Shown here in pieces: positions 25,336 through 34,258 of a DNA stretch of 64,000 nucleotides. Under the pieces are notes generated by a model, which did not search any database, had not been told where the DNA came from, and was given only the letters and a program-made list of their open reading frames with translations. The position numbers were made by a program, and so were the translations under genes. The DNA comes from Actinoplanes aureus (GTDB lineage: Bacteria > Actinomycetota > Actinomycetes > Mycobacteriales > Micromonosporaceae). Each line of letters opens with the position of its first letter. Position 1 is the stretch's first letter. Location: NCBI RefSeq assembly GCF_015704865.1, contig NZ_JADQTO010000022.1:62001-126000 (forward strand), written 5' to 3'.

Positions 25336-26334
25336 ATGCACGACGCTCCCCGCCGCGTGAGAAGCAGAAGGATGTTCGTCGGCGCCGCGGTCATCGCGGC
25401 CATGGCCATCGGAGGTACGGCGATCGCCGAATTGAACCGGCCGAACGTGGCGGCCGCGGCCGCCAGTTGCTCGGCCGGCTACGTCGCCCTGACCTTCGAC
25501 GACGGGCCGAACGCCGGCACGACCAACCAGCTCATCAGCACGCTGCGCTCCGCCGGCGCGACCGCCACCGTCTTCCCGACCGGGCAGAACGCGACGAACA
25601 ACGCCTCGCTCATGCAGGCGTACAAGAACGCGGGTCTGCAAATCGGCAACCACAGCTGGGACCACCCGCATCTGCTCACCATGAGCCAGAGCCAGATGCA
25701 GTCCCAGCTGTCGCGGACCCAGCAGGCGATCCAGCAAACCGCCGGCGTGACACCGACCGTCTTCCGCCCGCCCTACGGCGAGACCAACGCGACGCTCAGG
25801 TCGGTCGCCTCCTCGCTCGGCCTGCGCGAGGTCATCTGGGACGTCGACTCCCAGGACTGGAACAACGCCAGCGCCAGCCAGATCCGTCAGGCGGCCGGCC
25901 GCCTGACGAACGGGCAGCTCATGCTCATGCACGACTGGCCCGCCGCGACGATCCAGGCCCTGCCGGGCATCCTGCAGGATCTCCAGGCGCGCAATCTGTG
26001 CACCGGGCACATCTCGTCCAGTACGGGCCGGGCCGTCGCCCCGCCCGGGACCAACCCGGGCGGGGGTACCGGCAGCTGCACCGTCTCGGTCAGCCGCGGT
26101 AGTGACTGGACCGACCGGTTCAACGTGAACCTCTCGGTCAGCGGCAGCAGCACCTGGGCCGTCCGGATCGCGCTGGGTAGCGGGCAGAGCCTGCAGAGCA
26201 GCTGGAACGCCTCGGTCACCGGCACCACCGGCACCCTGACGGCGCGGCCCAACGGGTCGGGCAACAACTTCGGGATAACGGTCTACAAGAACGGCAACAA
26301 CAACACACCCACCGCCACCTGCGCGTTGAGCTGA
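25336..26334 (+). CDS. Secreted polysaccharide deacetylase with C-terminal CBM2
   Basis: Exported carbohydrate esterase family 4 enzyme of 332 residues. After a signal or anchor segment (MFVGAAVIAAMAIGGTAIA), the NodB domain shows TFDDGP near residue 55 (catalytic base and metal Asp), the metal histidines in NHSWDHP, RPPYGE and the closing LMLMHDW. A Pro-Gly linker (PPGTNPGGGTG) leads to a cellulose/xylan-binding CBM2 of about 95 residues (CTVSVSRGSDWTDRFNVNLS to TATCALS). AGGAGG lies before the ATG. It removes acetyl groups from xylan or chitin. The upstream xylanase-type palindrome favours xylan. Confidence 0.93.
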   Translation: MHDAPRRVRSRRMFVGAAVIAAMAIGGTAIAELNRPNVAAAAASCSAGYVALTFDDGPNAGTTNQLISTLRSAGATATVFPTGQNATNNASLMQAYKNAGLQIGNHSWDHPHLLTMSQSQMQSQLSRTQQAIQQTAGVTPTVFRPPYGETNATLRSVASSLGLREVIWDVDSQDWNNASASQIRQAAGRLTNGQLMLMHDWPAATIQALPGILQDLQARNLCTGHISSSTGRAVAPPGTNPGGGTGSCTVSVSRGSDWTDRFNVNLSVSGSSTWAVRIALGSGQSLQSSWNASVTGTTGTLTARPNGSGNNFGITVYKNGNNNTPTATCALS

Positions 26335-26342
26335 GCGGAACC

Positions 26343-26375
26343 GCGGGACCGGCGGCATCACACCGCCGGTCCCGC
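26343..26375. terminator. Hairpin after the deacetylase gene
   Basis: GCGGGACCGGCGG (26343-26355) is perfectly complementary to CCGCCGGTCCCGC (26363-26375) with a seven-base loop, starting nine bases after the stop. It separates the deacetylase from pdxY. Confidence 0.8.
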
Positions 26376-26413
26376 GCCCGCGGACCCGGCAGACGGGTCT
26401 CTAGGCTGAGGCC

Positions 26414-27265
26414 ATGAAGGTTCTGTCCATCCAGTCGGTGGTCGCACACGGCCATGTCGGTAACTCCGCGGCCGTGTTCCCGCTGCAGCGCATCGGTGTC
26501 GAGGTCGTTCCGATTCCCACGGTGAACTTCTCCAACCACACCGGCTACGGCGCCTGGCGGGGGCCGCTCATCCCGCCGGAGGATGTGGCCGAGATCCTCC
26601 TCGGCGTGGAGGAACGCGGGGTGTTTCCGGAGATCGACGCCGTGCTGTCCGGCTATCAGGGTGGGGTGGGCATCGGCGATGTCATCGTCGACGCCGTGCG
26701 CCGGGTGAAGGCCGCGAACCCCGCGGCCCTCTACGCGTGCGACCCGGTCATGGGCAACGCCAAGTCCGGATGCTTCGTGGCACCCGAGATCCCCGCCCTG
26801 CTGCGGGACCGGGTCGTGCCGGTGGCCGACATCATCACCCCGAACCAGTTCGAGCTGGGATTCCTGACCGGCACCGAGCCGGCGAGCATCGACTCGACCC
26901 TCGCCTCGGCCGACCTCGCCCGCACCATGGGCCCCTCGACCGTGCTGGTCACGAGCGTGGAGCGGCCCGACCGGGAGGACGGGGTGATCGAGATGCTTGT
27001 GGTGGACGAGGCCGGTTCCTGGCTGGTCAGCACCCCGCACCTGCCGTTCAAGGCGAACGGGTCCGGCGACGTCACGGCCGCCCTGTTCACCGCCCATTAC
27101 GTCAGGACGAAGGATGCGGCGGTGTCGCTGGAACGCACCGCCTCCAGCATCTTCGATCTGATCGAGACCACCTACCGGTCCGGCAAGCGCGAGCTCCAGT
27201 TGGTGCAGGCCCAGGACTTCTACGCGGCGCCGCGAATGCAGTTCAGCGCCAAGCAGGTGCGCTGA
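26414..27265 (+). CDS. pdxY: Pyridoxal kinase
   Basis: Ribokinase-superfamily enzyme of 283 residues that phosphorylates pyridoxal (vitamin B6 salvage). Typical PdxY/PdxK features are VLSIQSVVAHGHVGNSAA at the N-terminus, PTVNFSNHTGY, VLSGYQG, YACDPVMGN and ITPNQFELGFLTG; the anion-hole/catalytic site is NGSGDVTAALF with Asp as base. Length and motif order match the family. It appears monocistronic and is convergent with the ABC permease six bases away. Confidence 0.93.
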   Translation: MKVLSIQSVVAHGHVGNSAAVFPLQRIGVEVVPIPTVNFSNHTGYGAWRGPLIPPEDVAEILLGVEERGVFPEIDAVLSGYQGGVGIGDVIVDAVRRVKAANPAALYACDPVMGNAKSGCFVAPEIPALLRDRVVPVADIITPNQFELGFLTGTEPASIDSTLASADLARTMGPSTVLVTSVERPDREDGVIEMLVVDEAGSWLVSTPHLPFKANGSGDVTAALFTAHYVRTKDAAVSLERTASSIFDLIETTYRSGKRELQLVQAQDFYAAPRMQFSAKQVR

Positions 27266-27271
27266 TCGCGG

Positions 27272-28036
27272 CTAACTGATCTTCTTGCGGTAGATCGCCA
27301 CCGCGGAGGCGTACGCCACCACGAGGATGCCGGCGCACCACGCGAGGGCGATCCAGATGTCGGCGCCGACGGGTTCCTGCGCGAACAGTGCCCGGAGGGT
27401 GTTCACGATGGATGTCACCGGCTGGTTCTCGGCGAACCACGCGACCGGGGCAGGCATCGAGTCGGTCGGCACGAACGCCGAGCTGATGAACGGCAGGAAG
27501 ATCAGCGGGTAGCTGAACGCGCTCGCGCCGTCGATGGTCTTGGCGGACAGTCCCGCGATCACGGCGATCCAGGTCAGCGCGAGGGTGAACAGGATCAGGA
27601 TGCCGGCCACCGCCAGCCAGGCGCCCACCGACGCGCCGGTGCGGAACCCCATGAGCAGCGCGACGCCGGTGACGATCGCGATCGAGGCCAGGTTGGCGAC
27701 GAGCGAGGTCAGCACATGCGCCCACAGCACGGAGGGTCGTGGGATCGGCATCGACTGGAAGCGCTCGAAGATGCCGCTCTGCATGTCGAGGAAGAGGCGG
27801 TACGCCGTGTAGGCGATGCCGGACGCGATGGTGATGAGCAGGATGCCGGGGAGCATGTAGTTGATGTACGACTCGTCGGATCCGGTATTGATGGCGCCGC
27901 CCAGCACGTACACGAACAGCAGCATCAGCGCGACCGGGGTGACCGCCGTGGTGATGATGGTGTCCGGGCTGCGCAGGATGTGACGCAGTGACCGGCCGGT
28001 GAGGGCGCCGGTGTCGCTGAGGACGTGGGTGGTCAT
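27272..28036 (-). CDS. ABC-2 type exporter permease (DrrB-like)
   Basis: Membrane subunit of 254 residues of a daunorubicin-resistance-type ABC exporter, with six hydrophobic segments and the family stretch MLPGILLITIASGIAYTAYR followed by DMQSGIFERFQSMPIPR. It starts at the ATG at 28036, four bases inside the ATPase stop. It is the last gene of the PadR-DUF1048-ATPase-permease operon. The exported compound is unknown. Confidence 0.92.
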   Translation of the reverse strand: MTTHVLSDTGALTGRSLRHILRSPDTIITTAVTPVALMLLFVYVLGGAINTGSDESYINYMLPGILLITIASGIAYTAYRLFLDMQSGIFERFQSMPIPRPSVLWAHVLTSLVANLASIAIVTGVALLMGFRTGASVGAWLAVAGILILFTLALTWIAVIAGLSAKTIDGASAFSYPLIFLPFISSAFVPTDSMPAPVAWFAENQPVTSIVNTLRALFAQEPVGADIWIALAWCAGILVVAYASAVAIYRKKIS

Positions 28037-28827
28037 CGGGATTCCTCTCCTGCGGACGCGGCGTCGTCGCCGACGAGGGCGAGGAAGACCTCCTCGAGGG
28101 TCGGCTGCTTCTCGACGTACTCGATCTTGGCGGACGGGAGGAGCTGCTTCAGTTCGGCGAGGGTGCCGTTCTGGATGATCCTGCCGTTGTGCAGGATCGC
28201 GATCCGGTCGGCGAGCTGCTCGGCCTCGTCGAGGTACTGCGTGGTCAGCAGCACGGTGGTGCCGCCCTTGGCGAGCTCCTTCACCGTCTGCCACACCTCG
28301 ATGCGGGCCTGCGGGTCGAGCCCGGTGGTCGGCTCGTCGAGGAAGATGATCGGCGGATCGCCGATCAGGCTCATCGCGATGTCGAGCCGCCGGCGCATGC
28401 CGCCCGAATACGTCGCCGCGCGCCGGTTCCCGGCGTCGGTGAGCGAGAAGCGGGCGAGCATGTCGTCGGCGATCGTTCCCGGGTTCTTCATGTGACGGAG
28501 CTTCGCGACCAGCACGAGGTTCTCCCGGCCGGTGAGCATGTCATCGATCGCGGCGAACTGGCCGGTCAGGCTGATCGACCGGCGTACCTCGCCCGGCGCC
28601 GAGGAGACGTCGAAGCCGTGCACGGTCGCGGTGCCCGTGTTCGCCTTCAGCAGCGTCGACAGGATCCGCACCAGCGTGGTCTTGCCGGCGCCGTTCGAGC
28701 CGAGCAGAGCGAAGATGCTCCCGGCCGCCACGTCGAAGTCGACGCCGCGCAGCACGTGCAGGTCCTTGAAGGACTTCGTGATGGCCTGCACCCTGATCGC
28801 GGGTTCGCGCGTCTCGGTGCTGATCAT
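28033..28827 (-). CDS. ABC exporter ATP-binding protein (DrrA-like)
   Basis: ATPase of 264 residues with Walker A GSNGAGKTT near residue 44, signature YSGGMRRRLDIAM, Walker B PIIFLDEPTTGLDPQ and the C-terminal extension PTLEEVFLAL found in drug-exporter ATPases. Both ends overlap neighbours by four bases (DUF1048 gene upstream, permease downstream), so stoichiometric translation is expected. It powers export by the adjacent DrrB-like permease. Confidence 0.94.
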   Translation of the reverse strand: MISTETREPAIRVQAITKSFKDLHVLRGVDFDVAAGSIFALLGSNGAGKTTLVRILSTLLKANTGTATVHGFDVSSAPGEVRRSISLTGQFAAIDDMLTGRENLVLVAKLRHMKNPGTIADDMLARFSLTDAGNRRAATYSGGMRRRLDIAMSLIGDPPIIFLDEPTTGLDPQARIEVWQTVKELAKGGTTVLLTTQYLDEAEQLADRIAILHNGRIIQNGTLAELKQLLPSAKIEYVEKQPTLEEVFLALVGDDAASAGEESR

Positions 28828-29204
28828 GCGCTCTTCTCCCCGCCGTCGACGCCGGCGGCGGCGTCGATCGCCGTCCGGAGGCGCTCGCGTTCCTTGTCGA
28901 TCCACTGCTTGGCGGAGTACGCCTGCAGGAACGTCTCGGCGAACTCGACCGGGTCGTCGCCGACGATCGCGCGGACCGGCGTGCCATCGGTCGCCGCACG
29001 CTCCCAGAGGTCGACGAAGTCGCCGAGCATCGTGACCAGCGTGTCGCCGTCGAGGATCCCGCCCTGATACATGAAGTACCGGTGGAGCGCCTTCGCGGCG
29101 CTGCGGTAGGACTCCGGCAAGGCCTCGATCCGGGCCATGTACTGCTTGTACTGCTTCTTCTGCTCGAGCGACCCGGTGAGCGTCTCGATCCACTTCGCTA
29201 CCAT
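28824..29204 (-). CDS. DUF1048-family protein
   Basis: Small helical protein of about 126 residues of the DUF1048 group, typically encoded between a PadR regulator and a Drr-type exporter. Recognisable features are WIETLTGSLEQKKQYKQYMA at the N-terminus and FAETFLQAYSAKQWIDKERE near the C-terminus. The ATG at 29204 is preferred because AAGGAG is seven bases upstream. The ATG at 29210 overlaps the PadR stop but lies on top of the ribosome site. Function is unknown. Conserved linkage suggests a regulatory or accessory role for the exporter. Confidence 0.87.
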   Translation of the reverse strand: MVAKWIETLTGSLEQKKQYKQYMARIEALPESYRSAAKALHRYFMYQGGILDGDTLVTMLGDFVDLWERAATDGTPVRAIVGDDPVEFAETFLQAYSAKQWIDKERERLRTAIDAAAGVDGGEKSA

Positions 29205-29206
29205 GC

Positions 29207-29554
29207 TCATGCTCCTTCGTCGTGTCGGTTGTCGGCGTGGTGAAGCTGTTCGATGCGCTCCGCGAGGACGTTCCAGGTCTCCCAGAACTCGGCGAGCTGG
29301 TCTCGCCCCTTCGCGTTGAGCGAATACACCTTCCGCGGAGGCCCCTTCTCGGAGGGGACCTTCTCCACGTCCACGAAGCCTCTCTGCTCGACGCGGATGA
29401 GCAGCGCGTAGATGGTGCCTTCCGCGATGTCGGAGAATCCCCGGTCCCGTAGCCACGCGGTGATCTCGTAGCCGTATGCGGACCTGCGGGCCAGGATCGC
29501 CAGGACGATGCCCTCGAGAGTGCCCTTCAGCATCTCCGTCATCTGGTTGCCCAT
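29207..29554 (-). CDS. PadR-family transcriptional regulator
   Basis: Winged-helix repressor of 115 residues with the PadR core: KGTLEGIVLAILARRSAYGY, EITAWL, EGTIYALLIRVEQRGFV, then PPRKVYSLNAKGRDQL. The C-terminal helix (FWETWNVLAERIEQL) is the dimerisation arm of the short PadR subfamily. GAGGAG lies eight bases before the ATG. It heads the exporter operon and probably represses it until the exported compound or a related drug binds. Confidence 0.92.
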   Translation of the reverse strand: MGNQMTEMLKGTLEGIVLAILARRSAYGYEITAWLRDRGFSDIAEGTIYALLIRVEQRGFVDVEKVPSEKGPPRKVYSLNAKGRDQLAEFWETWNVLAERIEQLHHADNRHDEGA

Positions 29555-29590
29555 GCGATCAGCTCCTCGCTATTCAGCGTCGTTGACTAC

Positions 29591-29623
29591 CACTAGACGG
29601 TAACACTAGGTACCGGTAGCTAG
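29591..29623. promoter_or_regulatory. CTAG-rich promoter region of the PadR operon
   Basis: An AT-richer patch 37 to 69 bases upstream of the PadR start carries two CACTAG direct repeats (29591, 29604) and a near-palindrome CTAGGTACCGGTAGCTAG (29606-29623). Location suggests the PadR operator and autoregulation. The sequence does not match the commonly cited PadR ATGT-N8-ACAT motif. Confidence 0.4.
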
Positions 29624-29642
29624 CAACGCTGAATACCAGGGG

Positions 29643-31721
29643 TCAGCTCGCGTACGCCTCCAGCGCCGACAGCTGCCCGGCCGGCCATCCCGTGTTCGCG
29701 GTCGCGGTGACCCGCAGGTATCGAGTCGGGGTCGCCGCGAAGCCGATCGTCACCGTGTTGCCGGAGCCCGGGCTGAACGCGCGCCCGGCGGGCCCGGCGA
29801 GCGTGGTGAACGTGGACCCGTTCGTGCTTCCCGAGATCGCGAGCGTCTGCGTCCGCGCACCCCACGAGGGCGGCAGTTTCAGGACCACCCGCCCGACCGC
29901 GACAGCCGCGCCCAGGTCCACCTGGATCCACTGCGGGAAGGCGTTGTTCGCGCTCTCCCAGTAGCTGCCGGTGTCCCCGTCGACCACGTTGCCCGGCCCG
30001 TACGTCTGAACTTGGCTGCTCGCGGTGGCCGCCCTGCCACGCGCCAGGTCGGTGACGGGCGGCGGTGTGGTCGGCGCGTCCTCCCCGTACACCTGAAGTT
30101 GGGCGAGCTGAGCCGCCGGCCAGCCGGTGTTGCCCGCGAAGCTGAGCCGCACGTAGCGGGCGGTGGCGCCGGAGAGCGTGACCGTCACCGCGTTGCCGGA
30201 GCCGGGATCGAAGACGTAGCCGGCGGAGCCGGCGAGGGTGCTGAAGCCGGCGCCGTCGCTGCTGCCCTGCACGGTGATCGTCTGGGTGCGCCTCTCCCAG
30301 CCGGCGGGCAGTCGCAGGACCAGGCTCTTCGCCGCATACGCGGCACCCAGGTCGACCTGGAACCACTGCGGGAGCGCGCCGCTGGACTCCCAGTAGGTGC
30401 CGGTGCTCGCGTCGACCGCGTTCGCCGCGGCGTAGGGACCGTTCACGCTGCTCGCGCTCACCGCTTTGCCGGCGGCGAGATCCCCGGTTCCGGTCGTCGG
30501 CTGCGTCGGGCGTACGGCAGTGAGCGCGATCTGCCCCTTCAACATCTTCCCGGCGTCCGTGGTGATCCGCAGGTAGTAGTCGGCGGAGCAGAAGGTGCCG
30601 TCCTCGTCGAGCGCGCGGATCCCGGTGCCGGCCGGCACGGTCGCGGCCGTCTCGGCGGTCTTGGCGATCTGGTTGCCCTCGTTGAACTCGTCGAACATGG
30701 ACACGTAGAGACCCTGCGCGCCGAGCCGGACCATGTTGTAGATGCTGCGCCAGTAGAAGTCGCCGTGCCGGCGGTGACCGGAGGACAGGTCGCCGGGAAG
30801 CACGCACGGCTGGTAGTCGATGCCGTGCGCGTTGCAGTCGGCCTGGTCGCCCGCGTTGACGTTGGTGTAGAACCAGTCGAGCCCGGCCAGGTCGCCAGTG
30901 CGGCCGACCATCCACGGCGAGATCATGTGGAAGGCGTGGTAGACGTCGAGGAAGCCGGTGCGGCTGTCGTTCCTACCCTCGCGCCAGTAGGTGGGCACGC
31001 CGCCGATCACGTAACACCCCTGCGCCTTGAACCAGTTGACCACGTCGAGGCATTGGGCCGGGGTGAACGGGCGCCCGTCGTCGTTGAAGCCGAAGCCCCA
31101 GATGCAGACGACCGGCTTGCCGTTCTGCTTCGCGTACGCGCTGGACGCGGTGTGTGCGGACATCTTGCTGGTCCAGTCGGTCTTGATCTGCGACTGCATG
31201 CCGGTCCAGCCGGTCACGTCGTACATGATGTAGAACTTGCGGCCGGTGCGCTCGGCCGCCGCTCGCACCTTGAGCGTCATGGCGTCGCGGGTCGGGCCCT
31301 CGTCGCCGGTCGGGTTGAACCGCTGCAGTGCGGCGGTGTCGATGCCGTAGGTCTGCATCCAGTTGAAGTGCGTGTCCACGGTCTGCTGGTCGTAGGACGA
31401 GAAGAGCGCGGCGGGCTGGCCGTTGCCGAGATTCGGGTACGCCGTCGGGTACGTGCGCGTGAAGTCGCGCAGGTCCGGCCAGGACACGATCGTGGTGTTG
31501 CTGGGCGACGGCGGCTGGAAGCGGTCGCGGCTCCAGTGCCACCAGCCGCCGATCGGTGCGCCGTCGCCGGGACAGGCGAACCAGCCCTGGTAACCGACGC
31601 TGACCTTGCCGACCACGTCACCGTCGGGCGATGCGGCGTGGGCCGGTGCGGCTCCGGCGAGCAGGGCGGCTGCCGGGCCGAGCGCGGCCGAGGACAGCAG
31701 GGTACGGCGAGTGACTGCCAT
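29643..31721 (-). CDS. Tat-exported GH99/GH71-like glycoside hydrolase with two CBM32 domains
   Basis: Secreted protein of 692 residues. The signal peptide MAVTRRTLLSSAALGPAAAL has a twin-arginine motif. The catalytic domain (about residues 35-400) begins VGKVSVGYQGWFACPGDGAP and contains KFYIMYDVTGW, GFGFNDDGRPF and GLYVSMFDEFNEGNQ, matching the GH99/GH71-like family (endo-mannanase or xylosidase-like). Two discoidin-type CBM32 domains follow (LAAGKAVSASSV, LARGRAATASSQ), each with YWES near the sugar site. GGAG lies five bases before the ATG. It probably acts on an alpha-linked polysaccharide. Confidence 0.88.
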   Translation of the reverse strand: MAVTRRTLLSSAALGPAAALLAGAAPAHAASPDGDVVGKVSVGYQGWFACPGDGAPIGGWWHWSRDRFQPPSPSNTTIVSWPDLRDFTRTYPTAYPNLGNGQPAALFSSYDQQTVDTHFNWMQTYGIDTAALQRFNPTGDEGPTRDAMTLKVRAAAERTGRKFYIMYDVTGWTGMQSQIKTDWTSKMSAHTASSAYAKQNGKPVVCIWGFGFNDDGRPFTPAQCLDVVNWFKAQGCYVIGGVPTYWREGRNDSRTGFLDVYHAFHMISPWMVGRTGDLAGLDWFYTNVNAGDQADCNAHGIDYQPCVLPGDLSSGHRRHGDFYWRSIYNMVRLGAQGLYVSMFDEFNEGNQIAKTAETAATVPAGTGIRALDEDGTFCSADYYLRITTDAGKMLKGQIALTAVRPTQPTTGTGDLAAGKAVSASSVNGPYAAANAVDASTGTYWESSGALPQWFQVDLGAAYAAKSLVLRLPAGWERRTQTITVQGSSDGAGFSTLAGSAGYVFDPGSGNAVTVTLSGATARYVRLSFAGNTGWPAAQLAQLQVYGEDAPTTPPPVTDLARGRAATASSQVQTYGPGNVVDGDTGSYWESANNAFPQWIQVDLGAAVAVGRVVLKLPPSWGARTQTLAISGSTNGSTFTTLAGPAGRAFSPGSGNTVTIGFAATPTRYLRVTATANTGWPAGQLSALEAYAS

Positions 31722-32191
31722 GGGGACTCCAGTCGATCCTGGGGGACGGGAAGGGATCGACGGTCATCGTGACAGTAGTGGTCACAACTACGCAATAGTT
31801 GGACGATACTTTGAAACATCCTGCGTGCGAGCCGGAAATTCACGAGCCGGCGAGGATCGCCGGCACCTCGCCCGAGATCGGAAAATGGTCAGCTCAAATG
31901 GCGACCTGATGCGCACGAAACGGGAATTCTGGATTGGCCGGCAAAGGTCATCGTGCCGTTCGAAGATTCGCCGAACATCACCTGGCCGCTGAATTACGGC
32001 CGCGTAATTCCGACACTTCTGTTGCCTCGTCCGCGACGGTTGCCCACAATACGGCCTATCGACACGGGGCCAGGATGTCGCGCGGTGAAACCGCATTCCG
32101 GGCCCGCTGTTCGAAGGCGCGACGGGGCGTGGCCGATCATCCGACGTGGTCACGGCGCCGATATCCGTTCTCGAGCTGTGCGGGGGCCGAG
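31722..32191. other. Divergent intergenic region between the hydrolase and the CHAT-SIR2 operon
   Basis: About 470 bases, less G+C-rich than its neighbours around 31780-32060. It holds a perfect hairpin (31846-31853 with 31857-31864, loop GGA) and two short inverted repeats near the hydrolase promoter (GTAGT-N7-ACTAC around 31775-31791, and AACTA-N5-TAGTT just after). Open frames crossing it give atypical peptide sequence and are not called. Promoters for both flanking genes must lie here, but no canonical -35/-10 pair stands out. Confidence 0.5.
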
Positions 32192-34258
32192 GTGTCTCGC
32201 GACGGTGACCTGGAAATCGTCCTCCGATGGGACCGCAAGAACGCCGCTTTCGAGATCGGCGTTCGATTCGACGTGCCGGCGGACAACGTCGAAGAGTGGA
32301 TGCCACCAGTCGATCCGATCCCCATTGATCTCGACGAACTCGCCCGGCTGCGCGCCGATGAGTCCGCCTACGGGCAGGCGCTGACCCGGATGGTGCTGGG
32401 TGTGGAGAGCGTCCAGCCCTTCGTGCTGCGCGCGCTGCACCACACGGAGGGCCGGAACCGCCTGCACGTGCGGCTGCACATCGCGGCGCCACCCCGCTTC
32501 CACGCGATCCGCTGGGAGTTGCTGCAGGATCCGCGTACCGGGCAAACGCTGGCGGCCCAGGCCGACATCCTGCTGTCCCGGTACCTGAGCAGCTCGGACT
32601 GGCGATCCATCCCGGCGCTGGCCGAGCACGATCTTCGAGCGCTGATCGTGGTCGCCGGTCCGGAGTTCGCCGCCGAGGAGACGTTCGGAGGGCGCACTCT
32701 GGCGCCGGTGGCCGTCGCCGACGAACTGGCCCGGGCCCGCGAGGCGCTCAAACGAATCCCGCACGTGCGCGCCCTCAGCGACGGGCAGGCCACCCTGGAC
32801 GACCTGCTCGCCGAGCTCGAACAGGGTGTGGACATCCTCTACCTGGTCTGCCACGGCGTACTTGTCGACGAGGTCCCGGTGCTGCTGCTGGAGAAGTCCG
32901 ATCGCTCCCCGGATCTGGTGGACGGCCGCAAGCTCGAAGAACGCCTCGCCGAGCTGGATCGGCGCCCGACGATCGCCATGCTCAGTTCCTGCCAGTCGGC
33001 AGCCGGGGACGCGCAGATGTGGAGCCAGGACGACGGCGCGCTGTCCGCGCTGGGTCCCCGGCTCGCGAAGGTGGGGGTCGCGGCGGTCGTCGCGATGCAG
33101 GGCAACGTCTCCATCGATACCGCCACGGTGTTCGCCCCGGCGTTCTTCACCGCCCTGGCCGACCACAACGGCCGGGTCGACGAGGCCATGGCGGCCGGAC
33201 GGCGGGCGATCCGCAGCCGCCCGGACTGGTGGGTTCCGGTGCTGTTCTCCCGGCTGCGTTCCGGCCGCACCTACTACCGGCCCGCCTTCACCGAGCGCGA
33301 GGAGGCCACGTGGCAGTCGCTCAAGCTCAGCCTGTCGCAGAACGCCATCACGCCGGTGCTCGGACCCGGGCTGGCGGGCGGCATCATCGGGAGCCGCCAG
33401 CAGATCGCCCGCAACTGGGTGGAGCGCTGGCAGATGCCGATCTCCCCGCGCGACCAGGGTGATCTCGCCAAGGTCGCACAGTACCTGCGGGTGCACAGCG
33501 GTGCACCCAGCGACGTGTGGCTCAGAGTCCAGCAGCATCTGCTGGACGAGATGGTCGAGCGACGCACCGCCCACCGCGGCGACCCGATCTGGGACCTCCC
33601 GGACGACAAGCTCAAGGGGCCCAGCCCGGTGCCGGCCATCCTCGAGGTCGGCAGGCGCCTGCGCCGCGCCGACGAGGGCGACCCCTACCGGGTCATGGCC
33701 GGGCTCCAGGTACCCATCTACATCACGACGAACTGGACGGACCTGCTGCAGAAGGCGCTGGAGGACGAGGGCCGCAAGCCGGTCACCATGATGTTCCCGT
33801 GGAACAAGCACATCCCGACGTTGCGGCCGCGACTCGAACCCACCGCGGCCACGCCCCTCGTCTACCACCTGTACGGCCGGCTGGACAATCCGGCGTCGCT
33901 GGTCCTCAGCGAGGACGACTACTTCCGGTGGATCACCGAGTGGATCTCCGCCCGGAAGTACGTGCCCACCTCGGTGAAGTCGGCGCTCACCACGGTGTCG
34001 CTGCTCTTCCTCGGTTACAGCCTGGACGACTGGGACTTCCGCGTCCTCTTCCACGGCATCAAGAGCTTCGCCGGCAGCCGCCGGCTGGAGGACCGCAACC
34101 ACGTGGGTGTGCAACTGAGCCCGCAGAGCCAGACGATCGACACCGAAGCGGCTCAGGAGTACCTGGAGTCGTACTTCGGCGACGACAAGATCACTATCTA
34201 CTGGGGAGAGACCCGCACGTTCCTGGATGAGCTGCGCACCCGAAAGCTCCTGCCATGA
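32192..34258 (+). CDS. CHAT protease - SIR2-like fusion protein
   Basis: Protein of about 688 residues, first gene of a four-gene operon. The first 370 residues form a caspase-like CHAT peptidase with its dyad visible as His221 in ILYLVCHG and Cys267 in MLSSCQSAAGD. From about residue 380 a SIR2_2-like domain follows: ITPVLGPGL, YITTNWTDLL (cofactor Asn), LVYHLYGRLDN (catalytic His) and LLFLGYSLDDWDFR. Such SIR2 domains usually cleave NAD+. The start is uncertain: GTG 32192 is chosen because the recognisable fold begins there, with alternatives at 32129 and 32075. Its stop overlaps the next start (ATGA). Domain calls are firm; a defence role is inference. Confidence 0.88.
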   Translation: MSRDGDLEIVLRWDRKNAAFEIGVRFDVPADNVEEWMPPVDPIPIDLDELARLRADESAYGQALTRMVLGVESVQPFVLRALHHTEGRNRLHVRLHIAAPPRFHAIRWELLQDPRTGQTLAAQADILLSRYLSSSDWRSIPALAEHDLRALIVVAGPEFAAEETFGGRTLAPVAVADELARAREALKRIPHVRALSDGQATLDDLLAELEQGVDILYLVCHGVLVDEVPVLLLEKSDRSPDLVDGRKLEERLAELDRRPTIAMLSSCQSAAGDAQMWSQDDGALSALGPRLAKVGVAAVVAMQGNVSIDTATVFAPAFFTALADHNGRVDEAMAAGRRAIRSRPDWWVPVLFSRLRSGRTYYRPAFTEREEATWQSLKLSLSQNAITPVLGPGLAGGIIGSRQQIARNWVERWQMPISPRDQGDLAKVAQYLRVHSGAPSDVWLRVQQHLLDEMVERRTAHRGDPIWDLPDDKLKGPSPVPAILEVGRRLRRADEGDPYRVMAGLQVPIYITTNWTDLLQKALEDEGRKPVTMMFPWNKHIPTLRPRLEPTAATPLVYHLYGRLDNPASLVLSEDDYFRWITEWISARKYVPTSVKSALTTVSLLFLGYSLDDWDFRVLFHGIKSFAGSRRLEDRNHVGVQLSPQSQTIDTEAAQEYLESYFGDDKITIYWGETRTFLDELRTRKLLP

